Shown: positions 23,495 to 34,591, counted from the first letter of the stretch. The stretch: 35,790 bases of DNA from Betaproteobacteria bacterium (GCA_016202605.1 JACQOJ010000135.1:1-35790), one strand, 5' to 3'. Program-made: numbers and translations. Notes: generated by a model not told the origin, from the letters alone.

Positions 23495-24547
23495 CTATTG
23501 GAGTTTTTCGACGATCGCCTCGGTCATGCGCCGGGTGCCGGCGTCGCCGCCGAGGTCGGGCGTAACGAAGCGCTTCTCGCGCAGCACTTCGGCCAGTGCC
23601 TTTTCGATGCGGTCGCCCGCCGCCGCCTCCCCCACGTAGCGCAGCAGCATCACGGCCGACAGGATCGTCGCCATCGGGTTGGCGCGGTCCTTGCCGGCGA
23701 TGTCCGGGGCGGTCCCGTGCACCGCTTCGAACATCGCGCAATCGGCGCCGATGTTGGCGCCGGGGGCGAGACCCAGGCCTCCCACCAGCCCCGCCGCGAG
23801 ATCGGACACGATGTCGCCGTAGAGATTGGGCAGCAGCAGCGCGTCGAACTCCTCCGGTTTCATCACGAGTTCCATGCACAGCGCGTCGACCACCCGCTGA
23901 TTGACCTCGATCTCGGGATACTCCTTCGCCAGGTCCTGCGCGGTCTTGAGAAAGAGGCCGTCGGTCATTTTCATCACGTTGGCCTTGTGGCCGATGGTGA
24001 GCTTGTGTCGGCCCAGCCTGCGCATGTAGTCAAACGCGAAGCGCGCCACCCGCTCGGTGGCGCGCAGCGAGATGATCTTGATGGCCTCCGCCGTGCCCTC
24101 ATCGATCATCCGCTCCATGCCTACATAGAGGTCTTCGCTGTTCTCGCGGAAGATCAACAGATCCACCCGGTCGTAGCGCGACGGGACGCCGGGATAATTC
24201 CTGACAGGCCGCACGTTCACGTACAGCCCCAGCTCCTTGCGCAACGCTATGGCGATGCTGGGGTAACTGCGCGTTTCGAGGCGGCCCTCCGCGTCCTTGC
24301 GCTCGATGTGGATGCGATAGTCGCCGCCGAACGGCGTCTGCGTCGGGCCCTTCAGCGCAAGCCGGGTCCGCGCGATGGAGTCGAATACCGCGGCCGGCAG
24401 CGGTGCGCCCGCTTCGCGTTCCGCGCGCTGGCCCGCGAGGACTTCCTCGAACCGGACGGCGGCCCCCGACGCGAGCACGACATCGCGTGTCGCGCCCGTC
24501 ACTTCCGGGCCGATACCGTCGCCCGGGATGAGCGTGACGTTATGCAC
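23495..24547 (-). CDS. NAD-type isocitrate/isopropylmalate dehydrogenase family protein
   Basis: These enzymes oxidise and decarboxylate a 2-hydroxyacid with a 3-carboxylate. The 350-residue product opens VTLIPGDGIGPEV, has the substrate-loop motif RENSEDLYVGME (about 132-143), the catalytic lysine region LTIGHKANVMKMTDGLF (about 182-198), and the metal-binding NLYGDIVSDLAAGLVGGLG (about 236-254), then the NAD-binding HGTAPDIAGKDRANP. The loop reads like NAD-dependent isocitrate dehydrogenases of the Thermus/Acidithiobacillus type rather than LeuB, whose loop begins RELTGG. It starts at GTG. Its stop TAG lies in a TAGACAGG word like that at the leuC end. The substrate is probably isocitrate or a homologue. 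Confidence 0.82.
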   Translation of the reverse strand: MHNVTLIPGDGIGPEVTGATRDVVLASGAAVRFEEVLAGQRAEREAGAPLPAAVFDSIARTRLALKGPTQTPFGGDYRIHIERKDAEGRLETRSYPSIAIALRKELGLYVNVRPVRNYPGVPSRYDRVDLLIFRENSEDLYVGMERMIDEGTAEAIKIISLRATERVARFAFDYMRRLGRHKLTIGHKANVMKMTDGLFLKTAQDLAKEYPEIEVNQRVVDALCMELVMKPEEFDALLLPNLYGDIVSDLAAGLVGGLGLAPGANIGADCAMFEAVHGTAPDIAGKDRANPMATILSAVMLLRYVGEAAAGDRIEKALAEVLREKRFVTPDLGGDAGTRRMTEAIVEKLQ

Positions 24548-24605
24548 CTGACCTGGTTCCTCTGGAATAAACCCGCCGCGCGACCGGGCGCCGACGTGGC
24601 CCCGG

Positions 24606-26114
24606 CTACGCCGCGTCCCGCGCTTCCCGCATCGCCTTCAGCCGCGGCAGGATGAAGGGCAGCGCGATGGATAGGACGGAAAAGATGAGCAGCGTCACCG
24701 TGATGGCGCTGCTCACGAAGATGACCGGATTGCCTCCGGAAATCGTCATCGCCTGGCGGAAAGATTGTTCCATCATGCCGCCCAGGACCAGCGACAGCAC
24801 GAGGGGCGCAACGGGGATGTCGACCTTTTCGAAAATGTACCCGACAACCCCGAAGAACAACAGCAGGTAAAGATCGAGCTGGCTGCCATTGATCCCGAAG
24901 CTGCCTATCGCCGAAATGGTCACGATGAGCGGATAGAGAATGCCCGCCGGGATGTAGAGGAGCCGCACGAACAGCCCGATCAGCGGCAGGTTGAGGATGA
25001 GCAGCATGATGTTGCCGATATACATGCTGTCCACCAGCCCCCACACGAGGTCGGGACGGTTCTGGAACAGCAGTGGCCCCGGTTGGATGCCGTACATGAT
25101 GAACGCGCCGAGCATCACCGCGGTCGCGCCGCCTCCCGGCACGCCGAGCGTGAGCAGCGGGACCAGCGCGCCCGCCGTATCGGAATTGTTCGCCGCCTCC
25201 GGCCCCGCGACGCCCTCGATCGCGCCCTTGCCGAATTCCTCCGGGTGTTTCGACACGCGTTTTTCCGTGGTGTAGGAGAGAATCGAGGCGATGGTGCCGC
25301 CCGCGCCGGGAAGCACGCCGATGATGAAACCGATGATCCCGCCGCGCCAGATCGGGCCGATCGAACGCCGCCACTCCTCGCGCGTGAGCCAGAGCTTGCC
25401 CGAGATGCGGATCGCCTTCGGTGCGGTTCCCTTGTGCAGTCCCTCCATGCCGCGGAATACTTCCGCCATCGCGAACAATCCGACCACGACCACGATGAAG
25501 CCGACGCCGTCCTGGAACTCGGCAATTCCCATCGTGTAGCGCGGCTGCCCGCTCTGCAGGTCGATGCCGATGGTGGCGATCATCAGTCCCAGTAACGTCG
25601 AGAGCATGCCTTTCGCCGCCGACTTGCCGGTGAGAGACGACACCGCGGTCATGGCGAAAAGCATCAGTGTGAAGTATTCCGCCGGGCCGAACTTGAGCGC
25701 CATCGTGGTAAGAGGGACCGCGAACAACGTGAGGGCCACGACGCCGATGGTGCCGGCGATGAAGGATCCGATCGCGGACACGGCCAGCGCGGCGCCGGCC
25801 CGTCCCTTGCGCGCCATTTCGTAACCGTCGATCGACGTCATGACCGATGCGGCTTCCCCGGGCGTGCGGATCAGGATCGCGGTGGTGGATCCGCCGTACT
25901 TCGTACCGTAGTAAACCCCGGCCATCATGATCAGCGCCGAGGTCGGGTTCATGCCGAAGGTGACCGGGATCAGGAGCGCGATGGTGGCCGATGGCCCAAT
26001 CCCGGGAAGTACGCCGACGATGGTGCCCAGGAATACGCCGAGAAACGTGTACCAGAGGTTGATGGGCTGCAGGCAAACCGCGAAGCCGTTGAGAATATGG
26101 GTCAGCGTTTCCAT
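24606..26114 (-). CDS. Tripartite tricarboxylate transporter, TctA family large membrane subunit
   Basis: TctA is the main membrane subunit of sodium- or proton-driven transporters that take up citrate and other carboxylates. The 502-residue protein has the family size and a run of about 11-12 predicted hydrophobic segments. Signature stretches include FLGTIVGVLPGIGPSATIAL (about 28-47), the MMAGVYYGTKYGGSTTAILIR region (in two parts) and its later repeat with GVLPGAGGTIASILSY and LGVPGGGATAVMLGAF. It is 9 bp after tctB and 58 bp ahead of the IDH-like gene on the same strand. The periplasmic TctC partner is not in the window. Confidence 0.92.
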   Translation of the reverse strand: METLTHILNGFAVCLQPINLWYTFLGVFLGTIVGVLPGIGPSATIALLIPVTFGMNPTSALIMMAGVYYGTKYGGSTTAILIRTPGEAASVMTSIDGYEMARKGRAGAALAVSAIGSFIAGTIGVVALTLFAVPLTTMALKFGPAEYFTLMLFAMTAVSSLTGKSAAKGMLSTLLGLMIATIGIDLQSGQPRYTMGIAEFQDGVGFIVVVVGLFAMAEVFRGMEGLHKGTAPKAIRISGKLWLTREEWRRSIGPIWRGGIIGFIIGVLPGAGGTIASILSYTTEKRVSKHPEEFGKGAIEGVAGPEAANNSDTAGALVPLLTLGVPGGGATAVMLGAFIMYGIQPGPLLFQNRPDLVWGLVDSMYIGNIMLLILNLPLIGLFVRLLYIPAGILYPLIVTISAIGSFGINGSQLDLYLLLFFGVVGYIFEKVDIPVAPLVLSLVLGGMMEQSFRQAMTISGGNPVIFVSSAITVTLLIFSVLSIALPFILPRLKAMREARDAA

Positions 26115-26123
26115 CCGCCCCGC

Positions 26124-26588
26124 CTAATACGGAAGAAAGCCTTTGGGAAGGCTTACGCCGAGCAGGTAGTTGAACATGCCGTAGCTGCCCACGGCGAAGA
26201 GAACCGCCGTAGTCACGTTGGCGATCCATTTTCCCCGGTTGAAATACGCCATCAGCGCGAGCAGGTAGAGCGTGGATGCGACGACGTACCCGAAGCGCTC
26301 GAAAACGAGAAAATACAGCGCGGTCCAGATCGACACGCCACCGATTACATACAGATGGACATGATCGCCTTTGGGTTCCTGGCCTGATGTATCCGATTTA
26401 TTCGCGGACTCGCGCCACATCTCGAGGAGCAGCATCCCGGCCGTGACCAGCAGCCCGATTCCGAGCAGACGTGGAAACGCCTTGGGACCCAGGGGATCGC
26501 CGATCTCGAGGGAAGGAATCTGCGCGGTGGCGTAGAAGTAGATCCCCGCAAGAATGACGATGCAGGCGAAGATGACCCGGTCAGCCAT
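26124..26588 (-). CDS. Tripartite tricarboxylate transporter, TctB family small membrane subunit
   Basis: A 154-residue membrane protein with the TctB layout: an N-terminal hydrophobic helix (VIFACIVILAGIYFYATA), a conserved-looking polar stretch with DPLGPKAFPRLLGIGLLVTA containing the G-P-x-x-FP signature of the family, a charged hydrophilic loop (about 60-80), and two or three C-terminal helices. It starts with ATG and ends 9 bp before tctA. The 217 bp upstream, up to the ThDP enzyme gene, contain no gene I can support and no TctC-type binding protein. Confidence 0.85.
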   Translation of the reverse strand: MADRVIFACIVILAGIYFYATAQIPSLEIGDPLGPKAFPRLLGIGLLVTAGMLLLEMWRESANKSDTSGQEPKGDHVHLYVIGGVSIWTALYFLVFERFGYVVASTLYLLALMAYFNRGKWIANVTTAVLFAVGSYGMFNYLLGVSLPKGFLPY

Positions 26589-26805
26589 CAGGACAAGTCC
26601 TCCAGTTGCAGTCGGGCGCTGACTTGGGCAGCGCGCTTTCTTGTATCGCCGGTCGTTGTGTCACTCGAGTTTCGGTGCACACCCCGTACCGGCGGCCCAC
26701 ATCTTACCCAAGAATTGCGGCAATGTCTTGGGGACTTTTTGCAGCGCGATGGGACGCGCCGAGGTGCCGAGAGAAGCCCGAGGAAAGATGCCGGCCGCCA
26801 CTACG

Positions 26806-28419
26806 CTACATTTGTCGTCGATACTCGGCGGGATCGATGCGCGCTTCGATGAGGGTAAAGCGCGGTGACCGGAGCGCGGCCCGCGCCGCCTTCCTGAGTT
26901 CGGCCGGGCTCTGCACCGCAACACCGTTTCCGCCGTACGCTTTGGCGAGTAACGCGTAATCCGGACTGCCCGTCGCGACACCGGTCTCGGGAAGTTTCAT
27001 GCGCTCCTGCTTGAGCTTGATGAGACTCAGCGTATCGTCGCGGAAAACCACGACGACAACGGGCAACTTGTGTTTGTCGAGCAGCGCCATTTCGCCGATT
27101 ACCATGTCGAGGCCGGCCTCGCCCATCATCGCCAGCACCGGCCGTTTCGGGAACAGGAGCTTCGCGGCGATGGCGGCGGGCAGCGCATAGCCCATCGAGC
27201 CCAGCCCGTTCGACTGCAGCAGGCGGCGCGGCTCGTAGGATCGCCACACGTGGTTGATCAGGATGCGGTGCGACCCGGTATCGATGGTTGCGATGGTGTC
27301 GCGGGGGAATACCTCGCGCAGGGTGGAAGCCACCTGGTACGGGCCGAGCCCGGTCGCCGGTCTGTGCGCGACAGCCGCGCGTAGGGTTGCGCGGTAGCGA
27401 TCGAGTTCGGCATCGGTCCGGCGCCGCGGCGCGCGGAGCGGCGCCTTCGCGGTGAGAACCCGCAGCGCCCCGGCAACGCTGCCCGCGCACTCGATCGCGC
27501 TGCGGAATACGTGGTGCGTATTCGGCACGAGATCGATGTTCACCGTGCGCTTGTTCCCGTCCCACGGGTTCATCCAGTCGCTTCTCAATTCGACGGGATC
27601 GAAGCCTATGGTGAGGACAAGATCGGCATCATCCACATGCGCCATGTGGATCTTGTCGACGACCGGACTCAAGCCGGTGCCGCCAATGCACAGCGAATGG
27701 TCCTCCGGAACCACACCCTTCGCCTTGTAGGTGGTGATGAACGGAACGCGCCATTTTTCGACGAACTTCCTGAGTTCCTGTGCGGCATCGTCGAGCTGCA
27801 CGCCGATGCCGACCAGCGCGAGCGGCCGCTTCGCGCTCCTGAGCCACGACGCGATCCTCGACATGTCCCGCGCCTTCGGCTGCACCGTAACCCGCGCCGG
27901 CGCGAAGCGTCCCGCTGCGCCCTGCTGCGCGCCGGCGACGTCGGTCGGAACATTGAAGTGCACCGGACCCGGCATCGGCGCGCACGCCAGCGAGATGCCC
28001 TTGCGCACCTGGCCGAATGCGCCCTGCGCCGCGAGGGTCGTCGACCATTTGACGATCGGACGCAGCAGCGCTTCCTGGTCGATGATCTGATGCGTGTAAA
28101 CGGCCTTGAGGGAAGTCGCGATCTCGCCGGTAATGACGATCATGGCGGAACGGTCGAGCAGCGCCTGCGCGACCGCGGTCGCCGTGTTGGTGATCCCGGG
28201 ACCGAGGGTTGCCACCAGCACGCCGGGCTTTCCCGTCAACTGGTAGCTCGCGTCGGCCATGAAGCCGGCGCCGAGTTCCTGCTTGGTGAGCACGAACCTG
28301 ATGCCGGCCTTGCGGAACGCCTCCAGCAACTCGAGCACCTCACCGCCGGGGATGCCGAAGGCGCAGCGCACGCCTTCTTCCTTGAGCGCTTGCGCGATGA
28401 TATCCGCGGTCTTGGGCAC
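26806..28419 (-). CDS. Thiamine-diphosphate-dependent enzyme, acetolactate-synthase-like
   Basis: A 537-residue three-domain ThDP enzyme. The N-terminal pyrimidine-binding domain has FGIPGGEVLELL and KQELGAGFMADA with the catalytic glutamate at about 48. A central domain has the PGPVHFNVPTD and GIGVQLDDA segments. The C-terminal domain has the cofactor region GEAGLDMVIGEM (about 433-444). The usual GDG is here GEA, and the asparagines that normally follow about 27 residues later are replaced by RDD. Close families include benzoylformate decarboxylase- and sulfoacetaldehyde acetyltransferase-like enzymes, so the product is not named further. GTG at 28419 follows AGGGAG; the frame is open 87 codons further but that stretch is promoter-like. 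Divergent from acnA. Confidence 0.82.
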   Translation of the reverse strand: MPKTADIIAQALKEEGVRCAFGIPGGEVLELLEAFRKAGIRFVLTKQELGAGFMADASYQLTGKPGVLVATLGPGITNTATAVAQALLDRSAMIVITGEIATSLKAVYTHQIIDQEALLRPIVKWSTTLAAQGAFGQVRKGISLACAPMPGPVHFNVPTDVAGAQQGAAGRFAPARVTVQPKARDMSRIASWLRSAKRPLALVGIGVQLDDAAQELRKFVEKWRVPFITTYKAKGVVPEDHSLCIGGTGLSPVVDKIHMAHVDDADLVLTIGFDPVELRSDWMNPWDGNKRTVNIDLVPNTHHVFRSAIECAGSVAGALRVLTAKAPLRAPRRRTDAELDRYRATLRAAVAHRPATGLGPYQVASTLREVFPRDTIATIDTGSHRILINHVWRSYEPRRLLQSNGLGSMGYALPAAIAAKLLFPKRPVLAMMGEAGLDMVIGEMALLDKHKLPVVVVVFRDDTLSLIKLKQERMKLPETGVATGSPDYALLAKAYGGNGVAVQSPAELRKAARAALRSPRFTLIEARIDPAEYRRQM

Positions 28420-28602
28420 GGGTCTCCCTTCGTTCAGCGCGGCCGCCGCGCCGGCCGCAGGATTTTCATATAGGTCATATAGATGAGTCGTATCGATGGT
28501 AGCACAGTTTTGGAGCACCGACCCGCACCGCGACAGCGGCTCCGCGCTTCCGCCCGGTGCAACCGGCCCGCATCGTCCGCATATTGGAAGGCCGAGGCTG
28601 GC

Positions 28603-28632
28603 TTGACACACCGCAACATCATCAGTTATTTT
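28603..28632 (+). promoter_or_regulatory. Possible sigma70 promoter of acnA
   Basis: TTGACA (28603-28608, perfect -35) and TATTTT (28627-28632) are 18 bp apart, giving a leader of about 150 nt before the acnA ATG. The -10 matches only 4 of 6. The remaining 28420-28789 interval between the divergent ThDP and aconitase genes shows no coding region I can support. Confidence 0.45.
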
Positions 28633-28789
28633 TCCACGCTTTCCATAGATCAAGCCTCTCGGCCAGCCCGCGCGCGACATGCTTTTCCCGCCTCGCGTTC
28701 AAGCCGTCGGCGGCACCCCGGAACGCATCGATTGCATAACGCGAAGTCCCTCCGCCGCACGCGGCGCGGCGAATTGTCCAGGAGCACGC

Positions 28790-31474
<2,685 letters not shown>

Positions 31475-31530
31475 GAACCCGACAGCCGACAGGATCAGGG
31501 GCGGCGCCTACCCGGCGCCGCTTACGGCGC

Positions 31531-31564
31531 AGGCCGGCATTCACGAGATGCCGGCCTGTTTTTT
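31531..31564 (+). terminator. Intrinsic terminator of acnA
   Basis: A perfect 10-bp stem (AGGCCGGCAT / ATGCCGGCCT) with a 7-nt loop is followed by GTTTTTTTG. It lies 57 bp past the acnA stop on the coding strand. This is a textbook Rho-independent terminator. A second, weaker stem (CGGCGCC / GGCGCCG) lies just before it. Confidence 0.92.
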
Positions 31565-31612
31565 GGGATTGGCGCGTTACCGGATTATGGCAGCTCCTGA
31601 CGCGTCGATATA

Positions 31613-33061
31613 ATGATACCGATGAACACAGCGATGAACACCGATCCCCCCGATGTTGCAGCGACCGTCGCGCGCATCGCCGCCGTTGTCGGCCCGCAGG
31701 GCATCATTACCGACCCGCGCGACATGGAGCCGTACATCGTCGACTGGCGCGGGATCTACCGCGGCGTGGCCCCCGCGGTGGTGCGCCCGGCGAGCACCGC
31801 GGAGGTCGCGGCGGTGGTCGGCCTCTGCGCCGAAACCGCGACGCCGGTCGTGCCGCAAGGAGGAAACACCGGAATGTGCGGCGCCTCGGTGCCGCACGGC
31901 GCGGGACAGATCGTGCTCTCGCTCGCCCGCATGAACCGGGTGCTGGATGTCGATGCGCTGAACAACACGATGGCGGTGCAGGCGGGCTGCGTTCTTGCCG
32001 ATGTGCAGCAGGCCGCCGCCGCCGCGGACCGGCTGTTTCCGCTCAGCCTCGGGGCGGAGGGCAGCTGCCAGATCGGCGGCAATCTCTCCACCAACGCGGG
32101 CGGCGTGAACGTACTGCGCTACGGCAACACGCGCGACCTGGTGCTCGGTCTCGAGGTCGTGCTGCCCGATGGGCGCGTCTGGAACGGGATGCGCAGCCTG
32201 CGCAAGGACAACACCGGCTACGATCTCAAGCAGCTCTATATCGGCGCGGAGGGTACGCTGGGCGTGATTACCGCGGCGGTCCTGAAGCTCTTCTCGCGTC
32301 CCGCCGCCACCGCGACGGCGTGGGCAGCCGTTCCGCATCCCGATGCGGCGCTGAACCTTCTGGCCCTCCTGCGCCGTCACTGCGGCGACCGCGTGACCGC
32401 CTTCGAACTGATCTCGCGAAATTGCCTGGACCTCGTGTTGCGTCACATCCCCGGCACGCGCGACCCCCTGGAGGCGATCCATGAATGGTACGTGCTCGCC
32501 GACCTCGCCGATTCGCATTCGGGTCACGCGCTGCGCAACGAACTGGAAATCGCCCTCGAGGCGGCGCTGGAAGACGCCCTGGTGGCGGATGCGGTCATCG
32601 CCGAAAGCGAAGCGCAAGCGCGCGCCCTCTGGCGCATGCGCGAATCGATTCCCGAGGCAGCGCGCGCGGAGCCCGGCATGCTCTACCGCCATGACGTCTC
32701 GGTTGCCGTCAGCCGGATCCCGGCCTTTATCCGCGAGGCCCGCGTCGCGCTCGAAGATCTTTTCCCCGGCGTGGACGTGATCTGTTTCGGACATCTGGGC
32801 GACGGCAATCTGCACTACAACGCTTTTGTCTCCGGCCGCTACCGCAGCGACGCCACGGCGCGCGAGGCGCACGATGTCACCGATCTCGTCTACGATATCG
32901 TGCAACAGTACCGAGGCAGTTTCAGCGCGGAGCACGGTATCGGCCTCGCCAAGGTCGATGAGATCAGGCGCTACAAGAGCCCGGTCGAGATCGAACTCAT
33001 GCGCACGCTCAAGCAAGCGCTCGACCCGCGCAATATCATGAATCCCGGCAAGGTGCTGTGA
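31613..33061 (+). CDS. FAD-linked oxidase, D-2-hydroxyglutarate/D-lactate dehydrogenase-like
   Basis: A PCMH-type flavoprotein of 482 residues. The FAD domain has VVRPASTAEVAAVV, the pyrophosphate motif PQGGNTGMCGAS (about 83-94), LGAEGSCQIGGNLSTNAGG and YIGAEGTLGVITAAVL. The C-terminal substrate domain has FGHLGDGNLHYN (metal-binding histidines) and SAEHGIGLAKV. This set is typical of D-2-hydroxyglutarate and GlcD-like dehydrogenases that pass electrons to ETF or quinone. Three closely spaced ATGs (31613, 31622, 31634) could serve as start and no good ribosome binding site separates them. It is downstream of the acnA terminator, so it has its own promoter. The D-2-hydroxyglutarate assignment is the most likely but not proved. 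Confidence 0.83.
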   Translation: MIPMNTAMNTDPPDVAATVARIAAVVGPQGIITDPRDMEPYIVDWRGIYRGVAPAVVRPASTAEVAAVVGLCAETATPVVPQGGNTGMCGASVPHGAGQIVLSLARMNRVLDVDALNNTMAVQAGCVLADVQQAAAAADRLFPLSLGAEGSCQIGGNLSTNAGGVNVLRYGNTRDLVLGLEVVLPDGRVWNGMRSLRKDNTGYDLKQLYIGAEGTLGVITAAVLKLFSRPAATATAWAAVPHPDAALNLLALLRRHCGDRVTAFELISRNCLDLVLRHIPGTRDPLEAIHEWYVLADLADSHSGHALRNELEIALEAALEDALVADAVIAESEAQARALWRMRESIPEAARAEPGMLYRHDVSVAVSRIPAFIREARVALEDLFPGVDVICFGHLGDGNLHYNAFVSGRYRSDATAREAHDVTDLVYDIVQQYRGSFSAEHGIGLAKVDEIRRYKSPVEIELMRTLKQALDPRNIMNPGKVL

Positions 33062-33070
33062 GGCGGTCGA

Positions 33071-33130
33071 GGGTTCAAAGTTCAGGGTTCAGAGTCGAGG
33101 GTGGAATGGATGGCAGCGGAACTTTGACGG
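33071..33130. repeat. TTCAAAGTTC-type inverted repeat element, copy 2
   Basis: GGGTTCAAAGTTCAGGGTTC (33071-33090) followed by AGAGTCGAGGG and, about 30 bp on, the inverse word GGAACTTTGAC (33118-33128). The same terminal words in the same arrangement occur on the minus strand at 4957-5018. It fills most of the junction between the flavoprotein gene and msrB. Confidence 0.7.
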
Positions 33131-33163
33131 GTCGCGGGCCACTAAAGGCAGAATGGAGGAAGC

Positions 33164-33559
33164 ATGGCCGGGAAAGTCGTCAAGTCCGATGCGGAATGGC
33201 AGAAGGCACTCGCGCCCGAGCAGTTCCAGATCACCCGCCAGAAAGGCACCGAGCGCGCATTCACCGGAGACTACTGGGACCATCATGCGCCGGGCGTCTA
33301 CCGCTGCGTCTGTTGCGGGGCCGAGTTGTTCCGTTCCGATCACAAGTTTGACTCGGGCAGCGGCTGGCCGAGCTTCTGGCAGCCTTCTATCCGGGAAAAC
33401 ATCACCACCGAGGAGGATTACAGCTTCCTCATGCGCCGCACGGAGGTGCTGTGCAGCCGCTGCGATGCACATCTCGGCCATGTCTTCGATGACGGCCCGC
33501 AGCCCACGGGTCTCAGGTATTGCATCAACTCCGCGGCCCTGAAATTCGATAAACAGTGA
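33164..33559 (+). CDS. msrB: Peptide-methionine (R)-S-oxide reductase MsrB
   Basis: MsrB repairs the R epimer of methionine sulfoxide. The 131-residue product has the zinc site formed by two CxxC pairs (C48 with C51, C97 with C100), GSGWPSF (about 65-71), LGHVFDDGP and the catalytic cysteine in RYCINSAAL (C120). The ATG is preceded by GGAGGAAGC, a strong ribosome binding site. The length is that of a free-standing MsrB without an MsrA fusion. The next gene starts inside its stop codon (GTGA), so the two are cotranscribed. Confidence 0.96.
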   Translation: MAGKVVKSDAEWQKALAPEQFQITRQKGTERAFTGDYWDHHAPGVYRCVCCGAELFRSDHKFDSGSGWPSFWQPSIRENITTEEDYSFLMRRTEVLCSRCDAHLGHVFDDGPQPTGLRYCINSAALKFDKQ

Positions 33560-33909
33560 GTCCCCAAGCCCGGCGCGCCAATGCCGTGCACGAACCTGTG
33601 AAGCTGGTCCCGCTTTGCCTCCTCGCACGCGAGATGATCGTCCACGTTTCCGCGCAGGCGAGCGACAACCTGTCGCGCGCGGCGGACTCCCCATGGCGCA
33701 TTCTCAATTTCAACTACGCCATCATCGCCACCCGCTCGCAAGAGCCCGAGCTGATGAATGCCGCTTACGATCTGCTGGAGCGTAATCTGCCCGGGGACTG
33801 CAGCGCGTTTTTCGAGGAAGGTGTCCGGCAGGCGGAAAAGAAGGTCTACGATCCGCACGTGCGCGAGATCGTGCGGCAGCGCCTAGCCAAATGGACAGTG
33901 CGACACTAA
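33556..33909 (+). CDS. Conserved-looking small protein of unknown function
   Basis: A 117-residue frame beginning at GTG 33556, overlapping the msrB stop by 4 nt, and ending 20 bp before yciB. I do not recognise a family. It has no signal peptide or membrane segment. The C-terminal half looks helical and charged ([20 protein letters not shown] then [20 protein letters not shown]). The tight overlap with msrB, the position in the run and its codon use in line with the neighbours support a real gene. An internal ATG at about 33634 could be an alternative start, giving about 91 residues. Confidence 0.7.
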   Translation: MSPQARRANAVHEPVKLVPLCLLAREMIVHVSAQASDNLSRAADSPWRILNFNYAIIATRSQEPELMNAAYDLLERNLPGDCSAFFEEGVRQAEKKVYDPHVREIVRQRLAKWTVRH

Positions 33910-33929
33910 AGGCCGATAATACGGCGCCT

Positions 33930-34469
33930 ATGAAATTCCTGTTCGACATCTTCCCGGTCATCCTGTTCTTTGTTGCGTTCAAGCTGTACGGCATCTACGT
34001 CGCTACAGCGGTCGCCATGGCGGCGACGTTTGCGCAGATCGGCTGGGTGTGGCTGCGTCATCGCAAAGTGGACACCATGCTGTGGGCCGGCCTCGGGGTG
34101 ATCGTGGTGTTCGGGGGGGCCACCCTCATGCTGCAGGATGAAACGTTCATCAAGTGGAAACCGACCGTGCTCTATTGGCTGTTCAGCGCAGCACTGGCGG
34201 CGGGTTCGCTGGTCTTCAAGAAAAACCTGATTCGCACCATGATGGAAAAACAGGTCATGCTGCCCGACCTCGTCTGGAGCAGGCTTCAGGCGAGCTGGAT
34301 CGCGTTCTTCCTCGTCATGGGCGCGCTCAACCTGCTGGTCGCCTACAATTTTTCCACCGATGCCTGGGTCAATTTCAAGCTCTTCGGCGGCATCGGCCTG
34401 ATGCTGGTCTTCGTGGTTCTGCAGGCCGTGATGCTCGCAAAGTACGTCGAGCACAAGGAAACCGAGTGA
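33930..34469 (+). CDS. yciB: Inner membrane-spanning protein YciB (septation protein A family)
   Basis: YciB is an integral inner-membrane protein linked in E. coli to cell envelope and septum formation. The 179-residue product begins [20 protein letters not shown] and has the family block [22 protein letters not shown] (cut here to its first part), [13 protein letters not shown] and [14 protein letters not shown], which correspond closely to the E. coli protein. Five hydrophobic helices are visible. The ATG at 33930 lacks a good ribosome binding site (AAAGG is 19 nt upstream); another in-frame ATG at 33891 would add 13 non-conserved residues. Its TGA overlaps the next ATG by one base (TGATG). 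Confidence 0.93.
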   Translation: MKFLFDIFPVILFFVAFKLYGIYVATAVAMAATFAQIGWVWLRHRKVDTMLWAGLGVIVVFGGATLMLQDETFIKWKPTVLYWLFSAALAAGSLVFKKNLIRTMMEKQVMLPDLVWSRLQASWIAFFLVMGALNLLVAYNFSTDAWVNFKLFGGIGLMLVFVVLQAVMLAKYVEHKETE

Positions 34470-34591
34470 TGCTCTACGCGATCGTCACCGACATGCAGGC
34501 AAAGAGCCGGGGGGAGGCCGATCCCTATCTCGCGGCGGGCGCCTGGTCCAATGTCACAGTGAAGCCGTTCCGCAGGGGGTTTCCAAAGTGA
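34469..34591 (+). pseudogene. yciI: Internally deleted YciI-family gene
   Basis: The 40-residue frame starts [10 protein letters not shown] and ends ADPYLAAGAWSNVTVKPFRR followed by GFPK. The start matches the N-terminus of YciI-family proteins (MLYxI...) and the end matches their C-terminus (ADADPYxAAGVYxxVxVKPF), but about 55 residues between them, including the usual RPAHLxRL and GP stretches, are missing. The frame is kept across the junction. It overlaps yciB by one base (TGATG) and bolA by 4 nt (GTGA). The product is unlikely to fold as a YciI ferredoxin-like protein, so I call it a deletion remnant. Confidence 0.75.

Noticed and set aside
23495-24547. Naming the dehydrogenase leuB because leuC and leuD are close
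   Set aside because: The substrate loop reads RENSEDLYVGME, as in NAD-dependent isocitrate dehydrogenases, not the RELTGG-type loop of LeuB. Left as a family-level call.
28420-28680. N-terminal extension of the ThDP enzyme
   Set aside because: The additional 87 codons match no ThDP-enzyme N-terminus, and a GTG with an AGGGAG ribosome binding site starts exactly at the family start. The region is needed as the divergent promoter space.
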